Assembly (NCBI GenBank): GCA_009836625.1
Contig: VXVC01000012.1
Coordinates: forward strand, 132,073 to 196,072
Direction: 5' to 3'
From: Holophagales bacterium
GTDB lineage: Bacteria; Acidobacteriota; Thermoanaerobaculia; Multivoradales; Multivoraceae
Length of the DNA: 64,000 nt
Both the position numbers and the translations under genes were made by a program. The notes below the pieces were generated by a model, which made no database searches, had not been told where the DNA came from, and worked only from the letters and a program-made list of their open reading frames with translations. This document shows positions 16,911-24,324 of the stretch, in pieces. Each line of letters opens with the position of its first letter. Position 1 is the stretch's first letter.

Positions 16911-18034
16911 CGACGGCGTCGGCCGGCCCTTCGGCCCGCAGCGCAACGCCCGTGCTGGACGCGACCGCCGGGGTCGCGGACAGCGTGCGGCGTGAAATGG
17001 AGCGCGCGTTCCGCCGGAGCGTCAAGGGCCTCGAGTACATCTCGACGGGCGATCCGGGCGTTGGCCTGACGCCGAAGGACACGGTCCACAGCCGGGGCAC
17101 GCTCCGCCTGTACCACTACCGGGCGCGGGTGGACGAGGTGTACCGGACACCGATCCTGCTGGTCATGTCCCTGATCAGCAAGCCGTACATCCTCGACCTG
17201 GCGCCGGGCCACAGCCTGATCGAGTTTCTGCTCGACCGCGGCTTCGACGTCTACATGATCGACTGGGGCACGCCCCGGCCCGAAGACAGCCGGCTACGGC
17301 TCGAGGACTACGTGCTCGACTTCATTCCCGAGTGCGTGGAGATCGTTCACGAGCGGAGCGGCGAGCCGGACGTCTCGATCGTCGGCTACTGCATGGGCGG
17401 TCTTCTGGCCGCGCTGCACGCCGCCCTGCATCCCGATGTGTCGTCCGGCGGTCGGTTGCGCAACCTGGCCTGTTTCACGACGCCGGTCAACTACGACGGG
17501 ATGGGGCTGTTCAGGACCTGGACGGACCCTGCCCACTTCGACGTCGACCGGATCGTCGACCGGCTGGGCAACGTCCCGCCGCAGATGCTCTACGCCTCCT
17601 TCAACGCCCTGCGGCCGGCATCACAGGTCGCCGGCCGGGTGCGGCTCTGGGACAACATGTGGAACGACGAGTTCGTCACCTCATACCGCCGGCTCCAGCG
17701 CTGGGCCGCCGACCAGATCCCCTTCCCGGGCGAGTGCTTCCGTCAGACGACGAAGGAACTTCAGCAGCAGAACCTGCTGATGAAGGGCGAGTTCCGGCTG
17801 GGCGGCCGGCTCGTCGACCTTTCGAACATCAAGGTGCCCTTCATCCACGTCGTCGCGGAGCACGACCACATCGTGCCGTACGAGGCGGCCCGAGACCTGG
17901 TGGGAGTGGTCGGCTCCGAGGACAGGCAGGAACTCATTCTGAAGGGCGGCCACGTCAGCCTGGTCGCCGGGGCGAACGCGGTGCGCCGCCTGTGGCCGCG
18001 CCTCGAGGAGTGGCTGGCCGAGCGCTCGGTCTAA
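16907..18034 (+). CDS. phaC: Polyhydroxyalkanoate synthase, class III/IV-type PhaC
   Basis: A 375-aa alpha/beta-hydrolase-fold synthase that polymerises (R)-3-hydroxyacyl-CoA at the granule surface. The nucleophile is Cys162 in GYCMGG (lipase-box-like), with Asp320 (AEHDHIV) and His349 (GGHVSLVAG). The Asp-His spacing equals that of class III enzymes. The length is that of class III/IV synthases, which need a second subunit; class I enzymes are about 200 residues longer. The 129-aa gene overlapping its start is the only candidate partner here. Confidence 0.92.
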   Translation: MTTASAGPSARSATPVLDATAGVADSVRREMERAFRRSVKGLEYISTGDPGVGLTPKDTVHSRGTLRLYHYRARVDEVYRTPILLVMSLISKPYILDLAPGHSLIEFLLDRGFDVYMIDWGTPRPEDSRLRLEDYVLDFIPECVEIVHERSGEPDVSIVGYCMGGLLAALHAALHPDVSSGGRLRNLACFTTPVNYDGMGLFRTWTDPAHFDVDRIVDRLGNVPPQMLYASFNALRPASQVAGRVRLWDNMWNDEFVTSYRRLQRWAADQIPFPGECFRQTTKELQQQNLLMKGEFRLGGRLVDLSNIKVPFIHVVAEHDHIVPYEAARDLVGVVGSEDRQELILKGGHVSLVAGANAVRRLWPRLEEWLAERSV

Positions 18035-18047
18035 GGGGAAGAACGAG

Positions 18048-18689
18048 ATGGCAGACCAGAAAGACCGGGTCGCGGACAACGATCCCGTATCGATAGCGCC
18101 CGTCGACCGGGTGGCACGGCGGCTGAACGCCCGCGAGCTGACGGTGCGGCCCATGGACGCGGACGACCGGTCGACCGTGCTTGCCTTCGCCGAGGGTCTT
18201 CCGGACCACGATCTCCTGTTCCTGCGCCGCGACATCCGCGACGCCGAGGTGGTCGATCAGTGGATCGGCGAGATCGAATCGGGCCAGATGAGGACGTTGC
18301 TCGCCCTGGCGGATGCCGAACTGATCGGCTACGCCTCGATCGACCGTAGCCAGTTGCAGTGGTCCTCCCACGTGGCCGAGATCCGGGTGGTCATCTCCGA
18401 GTCGGCGCGCGCAAAGGGTCTCGGCCGGTTGCTCGTGGAGCAGGCGTTCCAGGCGGCCGTCGCGGCCGGCATCGAGAAGGTCGTGGCGCGGATGACGCCG
18501 GACCAGAAAGGCGCCGTCGCCGCCTTCGAGGGGCTCGGCTTCCGCCCCGAGGGACTGATGCGGAATCACGTCCGCGATCTCTCCGGCGAGAAGCACGACC
18601 TGCTCGTCATGGGGCTTGACATCGTCGCCCTGCACGGGACGCTCGAGGGCTACGGTCTCGACGAGGCAGTAGCCGCCGCCGGCGAGTAG
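18048..18689 (+). CDS. GNAT-family N-acetyltransferase
   Basis: A 213-aa protein with an N-terminal ~35-residue charged extension followed by a GNAT fold. The acetyl-CoA loop is visible as VVISESARAKGLGRLLVEQAF, shown by the RAKGLG core at about residues 122-127. The substrate is unknown. It follows phaC by 13 bases and precedes an acyl-CoA ligase, so it belongs to the PHA transcript, but no direct role in PHA is known for such proteins. Confidence 0.8.
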   Translation: MADQKDRVADNDPVSIAPVDRVARRLNARELTVRPMDADDRSTVLAFAEGLPDHDLLFLRRDIRDAEVVDQWIGEIESGQMRTLLALADAELIGYASIDRSQLQWSSHVAEIRVVISESARAKGLGRLLVEQAFQAAVAAGIEKVVARMTPDQKGAVAAFEGLGFRPEGLMRNHVRDLSGEKHDLLVMGLDIVALHGTLEGYGLDEAVAAAGE

Positions 18690-18740
18690 GTTGCCGCGTT
18701 ACGATCCGGCAACTCGCTGAACGCCCGAGGAGACGAACCC

Positions 18741-20279
18741 ATGCGAGACAACGCCGGACTCATCCTGACCAAGCGCGCCTTCCTGTCGCCGGACATGGAG
18801 GGCTTCGTCGACATCGACAGCGATCGCCGCTTCACGTTCGCGGAGTGGAACCTCCGCTCGAACCGGACCGCCAACGCGCTCCGCGAGCTCGGCGTCGGCA
18901 AGGGCGACCGCGTGGCGTTGCTGCTGATGAACAGCGTCGAGTACATGGAGACGTTCTTCGCGGTCGCCAAGATCGGCGCCGTTTGCGTGCCGCTCAACTG
19001 GCGGCTGACGCCCGAGGAACTCTCCTTCATCATCCGCGACGCCGGCGCCGGGACGCTGATCTTCGGCGACGAGTTCCAGGCCCAGGTGCTGGACCTGATC
19101 GCGCGCGGCGGCGGCGAGAACGGCACGAACGTCACGAGGTGGGTCCACGTCGGCCCGGACGAGCAGCGGCCCGACGGCTGCCTCTCGTACCTGGACGCGA
19201 CGACGGCGGCGAGCGACGCAGAGCCCGAGATCGCGGCCGCGGACAGCGACCTGCTCTACATCATGTACACGTCGGGGACGACCGGTCTGCCCAAGGGCGC
19301 GGTTCACACCCACGAGTCCGCGCTGTGGGCGTCACTGACGATCATGGCGACCACGGATTTCCGCTACGGCGACCGCTTTCTGGTCTCCCTGCCGCTCTTC
19401 CACGTCGGCGCCCTGACCCCTGCGACCTGCAACGTGCACGCCGGCTGCGTCAGCGTCGTGATGCGCTCCTTCGACCCCGTCCGGGCCTGGCAGTTGGTCG
19501 GCGAAGAGAACATCGACATCATGCTGAAGGTCCCGGCGATGCTCAACTTCATGCTCCAGGTCTACGACCCGGAGCGCTGCAAGCACGAGCGACTCCGCTG
19601 GTGCATGAGCGGCGCTGCGCCGGTGCCGGTCAGCCTGATCGAGGCCTACGACAAGCTCGGCATCGAGGTTCACCAGGTCTACGGCCTGACCGAGACCTGC
19701 GGCCCGGCCTGCGTGATCTCGCCCGAGGACGCGATCCGCAAGGCCGGTTCGACCGGCAAGGCGTTCTTCCACACCTCCGTGCGGGTCGTCGACAACCACG
19801 GCGCCGACTGCGCCCCCGGCGAGGCGGGCGAGGTCCTGGTCGCCGGCCGCCACCTGATGAAGGAGTACTGGAACCGGCCCGAGGCCACCGCCGAGACGAT
19901 GGTGGACGGCTGGTTCTACACCGGCGACGGCGCGGTGATGGACGAGGACGGCTTCGTCTACATCCAGGACCGGCTGAAGGACATGATCATCTCCGGCGGC
20001 GAGAACGTCTATCCGGCGGAGCTCGAAGAGGTCATCGGCCGCCACCCCAAGGTCCTCGAAGTCGGCGTCATCGGCCGCGAAAGCGAGAAGTGGGGCGAGT
20101 CTCCGGTCGCCATCGTCGTCCGCTCCGACGAGAGCCTCGAAGGCGAGGAGATCCTCGAGTTCTGCCAGGACAAGCTGGCCCGCTTCAAGCAACCGGTTGC
20201 GGTCCACTTCATCGACCAGTTGCCGCGCAACCCGTCCGGGAAGATCCTGAAGCGGTTGCTGCGCGAACAGTTCAACTGA
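18741..20279 (+). CDS. Acyl-CoA synthetase (AMP-forming), FadD-like
   Basis: A 512-aa adenylate-forming enzyme that activates a fatty or aromatic acid to its CoA ester. The P-loop-like motif is YTSGTTGLPKG and the later motifs are VYGLTETCGPA, GDGAVMDEDGF, KDMIISGGENVYP and the C-terminal lysine in NPSGKILKR. GAGGAG precedes ATG 18741. In the PHA run it could supply acyl-CoA precursors; the chain length cannot be read from sequence. Its TGA overlaps a CTG that is the best available start for the next gene. Confidence 0.9.
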   Translation: MRDNAGLILTKRAFLSPDMEGFVDIDSDRRFTFAEWNLRSNRTANALRELGVGKGDRVALLLMNSVEYMETFFAVAKIGAVCVPLNWRLTPEELSFIIRDAGAGTLIFGDEFQAQVLDLIARGGGENGTNVTRWVHVGPDEQRPDGCLSYLDATTAASDAEPEIAAADSDLLYIMYTSGTTGLPKGAVHTHESALWASLTIMATTDFRYGDRFLVSLPLFHVGALTPATCNVHAGCVSVVMRSFDPVRAWQLVGEENIDIMLKVPAMLNFMLQVYDPERCKHERLRWCMSGAAPVPVSLIEAYDKLGIEVHQVYGLTETCGPACVISPEDAIRKAGSTGKAFFHTSVRVVDNHGADCAPGEAGEVLVAGRHLMKEYWNRPEATAETMVDGWFYTGDGAVMDEDGFVYIQDRLKDMIISGGENVYPAELEEVIGRHPKVLEVGVIGRESEKWGESPVAIVVRSDESLEGEEILEFCQDKLARFKQPVAVHFIDQLPRNPSGKILKRLLREQFN

Positions 20280-21874
20280 GTCGGCGCCCCCAGCTCCGCG
20301 TCGGGCAGGACAACATCACCCCGTTCGGGCTCGACATTCACAACCCCGTGTTCGTCGTCTCGGGTGGTGTGATCTTCCTGTTCGTCCTCGGCACGCTGGT
20401 CTTCCAGAACCAGGCGGCGCGGTTCTTCAGTTGGCTGCTCCCGGCAATCCTCAGCGGGTTCGACTGGTTCTTCCTGTCGGCCGGCAACGTGTTCGTTCTC
20501 TTTGCCCTGCTGCTCGTGTTCCTGCCGGTCGGCAAGGTGCGGCTGGGTGGCCCGGACGCGAAGCCGGAGTTCTCCTACCCGGGCTGGTTCGGGATGCTGT
20601 TCGCCGCCGGCATGGGAATCGGCCTCATGTACTTCGGCGTTTCGGAGCCGCTGTCCCACTTCGGCGCCGCCCTCGACGGTCCGGTGACGGATACGGGCGG
20701 TCTGCGCAGCGACGCCGCGCCGCTAGGAGGCGCCGCCGGTGACGCGACGGCCGCGCGGGACCTCGCGATGGCGGCGACGATCTACCACTGGGGCCTGCAC
20801 CCATGGGCGATCTACACCGTGGTCGCGCTGGCGCTGGCCTTCTTCGCCTACAACCACGGGCTGCCGCTGACCCTGCGCTCGGCCTTCTACCCGATTCTCG
20901 GCGACCGCGTGCGGGGCTGGTGGGGGCATGTGATCGACGTCCTGGCGGTGTTCGCCACCCTGTTCGGCCTGGCGACCTCGCTGGGACTGGGGACCACCCA
21001 GGCCCTGGCGGGGTTCAACCTGCTCTACGGCTGGGGTACGGGCGGTGTGGCCGCTGTGGTGCTGATCGGCGTCATCACGTTGCTCGCCGTCGTCTCCGTG
21101 GTGCGCGGCCTCGACCGCGGCATCAAGGTGCTGTCAGGGGTCAACATGACCCTCGCGCTGGCCTTGTTGCTCGCGGTCATCGCGATCGGCCCGACCGGCG
21201 GGATTCTGGTCACCGCCGCCAGGGGCGCGTTGGCCTACGCCGCGAACTTCGTGCCCCTGGCGATGCCGTTCGGTCGTGAGGACACCGGCTTCTCGCATGA
21301 CTGGACCTCGTTCTACTGGGCCTGGTGGGTGTCCTGGTCGCCGTTCGTCGGCATGTTCATCGCCCGAGTCTCTCGCGGCCGAACCGTACGCGAGTTCGTC
21401 GTGTGCGTGATTCTCATCCCGACACTGCTGTCGATCGTCTGGATGGCGGCCTTCGGCGGCACGGCGATCTCCCAGACGATCGCGGACAGCACGGCGCCGG
21501 TGGCGTCCGCGGCCCAGGAGGTCATGCTCTTTCGGATGGTCGAGCAGTTCCCGCTCAGCGCGGTGCTGTCGCTCGCCGGCATCGTCCTGGTGCTCGTGTT
21601 CTTCGTCACCTCGTCCGACTCCGGCTCGCTCGTCGTCGACACGATCACCGCGGGCGGCAAGGAAGACGTGCCGACCAGCCAGCGTGTCTTCTGGGCCACG
21701 CTGGAAGGCGTCGTCGCCGCGGTCCTGCTCATGGTCGGCGGCACCGGCGCGCTGGACGCCCTGCGGGCGATGACCGTCTCGACGGGCCTGCCGTTCACCC
21801 TGGTGCTGCTGGCGATGTGCTATTGCGTCTGGGTCGGCCTGTGGGCCGCGGTGCGGGAGAAGCGGGGTGCTTGA
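20276..21874 (+). CDS. BCCT-family betaine/carnitine/choline-type transporter, probable CTG start
   Basis: A protein of about 532 aa with 12 expected membrane segments. Family marks are GMGIGLMYFGVSEPL, the central WAWWVSWSPFVGMFIARVSRGRT and the Ser-rich FVTSSDSGSLVVD. BCCT carriers take up compatible solutes or trimethylammonium compounds with Na+ or H+. Homologous residues begin upstream of the first in-frame GTG (20348): the DIHNPVF stretch is conserved. No ATG, GTG or TTG lies in frame between the acyl-CoA ligase stop and that GTG. CTG 20276, overlapping the previous TGA by 4 bp, gives a natural N-terminus. GTG 20348 or ATC 20315 remain possible. Confidence 0.8.
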   Translation: MSRRPQLRVGQDNITPFGLDIHNPVFVVSGGVIFLFVLGTLVFQNQAARFFSWLLPAILSGFDWFFLSAGNVFVLFALLLVFLPVGKVRLGGPDAKPEFSYPGWFGMLFAAGMGIGLMYFGVSEPLSHFGAALDGPVTDTGGLRSDAAPLGGAAGDATAARDLAMAATIYHWGLHPWAIYTVVALALAFFAYNHGLPLTLRSAFYPILGDRVRGWWGHVIDVLAVFATLFGLATSLGLGTTQALAGFNLLYGWGTGGVAAVVLIGVITLLAVVSVVRGLDRGIKVLSGVNMTLALALLLAVIAIGPTGGILVTAARGALAYAANFVPLAMPFGREDTGFSHDWTSFYWAWWVSWSPFVGMFIARVSRGRTVREFVVCVILIPTLLSIVWMAAFGGTAISQTIADSTAPVASAAQEVMLFRMVEQFPLSAVLSLAGIVLVLVFFVTSSDSGSLVVDTITAGGKEDVPTSQRVFWATLEGVVAAVLLMVGGTGALDALRAMTVSTGLPFTLVLLAMCYCVWVGLWAAVREKRGA

Positions 21875-22007
21875 GGGTGCCGCATGGCGTTCGGGCTGTT
21901 CGCTCAGGTGCGCTTCCGATGGAGAAGACTCTGTCTCGTGGGTCAGACGGGGATCCCGTCACGAGTTGGGCCGCTGGGCCCGCTATGGACTATTTGGTCT
22001 ACGTGGG

Positions 22008-22036
22008 TTGCTTTCGTAGTCCAGTTATGCCACTAT
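22008..22036 (+). promoter_or_regulatory. Weak candidate promoter of the TIR-like gene
   Basis: TTGCTT at 22008-22013 and CACTAT at 22031-22036 are 17 bases apart and lie in the less GC-rich leader of the TIR-like gene. Both boxes are poor matches. The leader also holds a GGACTA...TAGTCC inverted pair (about 21987-22022). GGGAGG at 22071-22076 is the ribosome site for the gene. Confidence 0.22.
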
Positions 22037-22080
22037 CGCTCGGTCAGTGGAAGAACGCGAATCGTGGCTAGGGAGGCAGT

Positions 22081-23181
22081 ATGGCTGTGAGAAAGAGAAT
22101 CCCCCAGACCGAACTTCCGCAGGTCTCGATCAAGAAGGCACTCAGAGTTCCGCGCGCCCTGGTCGAGCAGTACGCGGGTCAACCGACCGCGCCGCTAGAA
22201 GTCGCGATGGCTGTCGGAGTGAAGCCGAGCAGCTCTGGTTGGCGATCCCTGACCGGAGCGGCCATCGGCTATGGCTTGACCGACGGGGGGTGTAATGCTT
22301 CGACGATCGCTCTGACCGACTTGGGGAGGCGTGCCGTCGCGCCTCAGGAAGAAGGTGAGGACATCGTCGCGCTGCGCGAAGCGTGTTTGAAGCCGTTGGT
22401 CGTCGGTGGCTTCCTGCGCAAGTACGACGGGAGTAAGTTCCCTCGGGACGACATCGCCCGCAACGTTCTGAAGGGTGAGTTTGCCGTGCCCGCTGCGCGG
22501 GTGGAAGGCGCCCTTGAGACCATTCTGGAGAACGCCGAGACCGTCGGAGCGTTTCGGGAGATAGGCGGTGACCGGTACGTTTCGCTAGCTCCCCTCGCCC
22601 CGGCCGAGTCTACGACGGTCGACGTGCCCGAGATGTCACCGGCTGAGGAGGACGCGTCAGTCGCTGAAGATGTTCCTCCGGCACGCCCGGACCTCACAGC
22701 GGAGGCTGGCCTGCCCGGTACGCCAGCGCTGGCCGGCCAGGAGGAGCGTCCTGTCCGCGCTATCTTCGTCGGCCATAGCAGCGGTACGAAGGTGCTGGAG
22801 CAGGTGAAGCAGCTACTCGAACTGGCAGATCTTCGGGCAGAGGTTGCGACCGAGCAGGAGACTGCTGCCATTCCCGTTCCGGACAAGGTCTTCGAGGCGA
22901 TGAGTCGGTCAGACGCTGCGATCATCTGCGTGACAGCTGACGCGGAGCAGGAAGCTGGCAACGGCTTTTCGGTCAACCCCAATGTCCTGATCGAGATCGG
23001 GGCCGCGTATGTACGCCACGACAAGAGGCTTGTCTTGCTGTGGGATCGGCGAGTGGAGGTGCCATCCAACCTCCAGGGGCTCTATCGCTGCGAGTTCGAG
23101 GGCAGCGAGTTGTCATGGGAAGCAGGCACCAAGCTCCAGAAGGCCTTGATCGCGATCAAGAAGGGGCAGGTACCGACCTAG
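22081..23181 (+). CDS. TIR-like predicted nucleotide-binding protein (CAP12/Pycsar-TIR-like) with N-terminal wHTH-like domain
   Basis: A 366-aa protein in three parts. Residues 10-168 form a conserved helical, winged-helix-like N-domain (YGLTDGG, KYDGSKFPRDDIA). Residues 175-222 are a Pro/Glu-rich linker. Residues 226-362 form a TIR-like domain: AIFVGHSSGTK, a candidate catalytic Glu272 in VFEAM, NPNVLIEIGAAYV (299-311), then VEVPSNLQGLYRCEFEG. Related TIR domains hydrolyse NAD+ in anti-phage systems. No cyclase or other signal-making gene is adjacent, so it may work alone. The DNA is visibly less GC-rich than its flanks, which suggests transfer. Confidence 0.75.
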   Translation: MAVRKRIPQTELPQVSIKKALRVPRALVEQYAGQPTAPLEVAMAVGVKPSSSGWRSLTGAAIGYGLTDGGCNASTIALTDLGRRAVAPQEEGEDIVALREACLKPLVVGGFLRKYDGSKFPRDDIARNVLKGEFAVPAARVEGALETILENAETVGAFREIGGDRYVSLAPLAPAESTTVDVPEMSPAEEDASVAEDVPPARPDLTAEAGLPGTPALAGQEERPVRAIFVGHSSGTKVLEQVKQLLELADLRAEVATEQETAAIPVPDKVFEAMSRSDAAIICVTADAEQEAGNGFSVNPNVLIEIGAAYVRHDKRLVLLWDRRVEVPSNLQGLYRCEFEGSELSWEAGTKLQKALIAIKKGQVPT

Positions 23182-23274
23182 GACGGCTCCGGCCGGCGTG
23201 CTCACCGGTTTCGTGACTTCGTAGGTAAGCAGGATGCCAAGAAGTGTGCTTGCCGGGCCGTCCGTAGCTCTTCC

Positions 23275-23550
23275 ATGAAGGTCTTGCTATCCAGGGGGGC
23301 TGAGCGAGACATCAGGCGCATAGCCGATCGCGTTCAGCTTCGGCGCATTGTCCGTGCAATCGAGAAGCTGCCGGACGACCCCAAACCTCCGGGCGCGAAG
23401 AAGCTCGGCGGCGTATCCGGCATCTGGCGTATTCGAGTCGGCGATTGGCGGGTCTGCTACACGCTTGAGCAGCCAGGCTCGGTCCTTTTGGTCCTCACCG
23501 TCGGCCGCCGTGGCAATGTCTACGAACGACTCCGCCGTCGGCTGGCCTGA
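23275..23550 (+). CDS. RelE/ParE-family toxin
   Basis: A 91-aa protein with the RelE/ParE fold pattern: a short strand (KVLLSRGAERDI), two helices, then GIWRIRVGDWRVCYTL and a C-terminal VGRRGNVYERL. The GxWRIRxGxxRVxY block is typical of this family, and the Arg/Tyr residues there serve mRNA cleavage at the ribosome. No antitoxin gene lies directly upstream, where it is normally found. The Phd-like gene lies downstream, in the opposite direction. Confidence 0.85.
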   Translation: MKVLLSRGAERDIRRIADRVQLRRIVRAIEKLPDDPKPPGAKKLGGVSGIWRIRVGDWRVCYTLEQPGSVLLVLTVGRRGNVYERLRRRLA

Positions 23551-23568
23551 GGCGCAACGGATCGATCG

Positions 23569-23826
23569 TCAGACTCCAAGATCGCGCTTCACATCCTTGA
23601 GAGGAACGCCGCCATTCTCCCGATAATCGGCCAGCGCGTCCAAGGCGTCGAGCAGGTCAAGACGATCCTCAAGCGCTTCCAGCATCTCGAGATCGGAGGG
23701 CGGGACGAGTGCGGCTACGGTCTTGCCGCGCTTCTGGACGGCGATGCGCGTACCGGCTGACTGGACCCGGCCGGTGATGGCGGTGACGTTCGCTTGAAGT
23801 TCGGTGATGCGGAGAGTGTCGTGCAT
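23569..23826 (-). CDS. Phd/YefM-family antitoxin-like protein
   Basis: An 85-aa protein beginning MHDTLRITELQANVTAITGRV, the dimerising N-terminus of Phd/YefM, followed by RIAVQKRGKTVAALVPPSDLEMLE and an acidic C-terminal tail. ATG 23826 matches the family start; an ATG 48 bases upstream gives an unlikely Arg-rich leader. It converges on the RelE-like gene, with 18 bases between the stops. Whether the two form a working pair is open. Confidence 0.82.
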   Translation of the reverse strand: MHDTLRITELQANVTAITGRVQSAGTRIAVQKRGKTVAALVPPSDLEMLEALEDRLDLLDALDALADYRENGGVPLKDVKRDLGV

Positions 23827-23954
23827 GGTCGCGCCTCGGGCTGTTCTGGTCCTGAGGATACGCCACTGCCTCAACGCGGTCGAATGGGCCCGGGTTCTGC
23901 TCTAACCTCGGCGAGGACGGATGGCGTCGCTCAAATGGAGAGCCCGGGTGGGCC

Positions 23955-24233
23955 TCAAGCGATTCCGGACGGGAACTCCTCTAGGAACCAGAACTCCCCC
24001 TCGATCGCGCCGGCTTCCTCGCCGACCGCGGCGGCTTCAGGCGTCGCCATGTAGGCCTCCGCCCTCGCCCTGTCCTCGACGCCGAGGATGAAGAACACCT
24101 CGTCGGCCTTCTCGGCCGAGCGCCACACGTGCTCGACGGACAGTCCGGCGGCCATGCCGGCGGCCTCCTGCTCGTCGAAGACGCGCCTCCAGTGGTCGAT
24201 GTCCTTCACGCGGTTGCGAACGAGCAGCACCAT
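23955..24233 (-). CDS. Small dimeric alpha-beta-barrel-like protein
   Basis: A 92-aa protein beginning MVLLVRNRVKDIDHWRRVF, with the strand-helix pattern of the ferredoxin-like / antibiotic-biosynthesis-monooxygenase or cyclase superfamily. I chose ATG 24233 because AGGAG lies 9 bases upstream. The ATG at 24341 would overlap the end of the next gene. There is no catalytic residue to assign. It follows the solute-binding lipoprotein in the same direction, 91 bases downstream of its stop. The region 23827-23954 upstream of the Phd-like gene contains nothing I can assign. Confidence 0.55.
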   Translation of the reverse strand: MVLLVRNRVKDIDHWRRVFDEQEAAGMAAGLSVEHVWRSAEKADEVFFILGVEDRARAEAYMATPEAAAVGEEAGAIEGEFWFLEEFPSGIA

Positions 24234-24324
24234 CGTTCCGTTCTCCTCTTCCGAGTCGTCCCATTCGACGCGACGAAGACTGCGATTTGCCGCCGCGGCG
24301 ACGAACGGGTCCAAGGGCGGCCCT

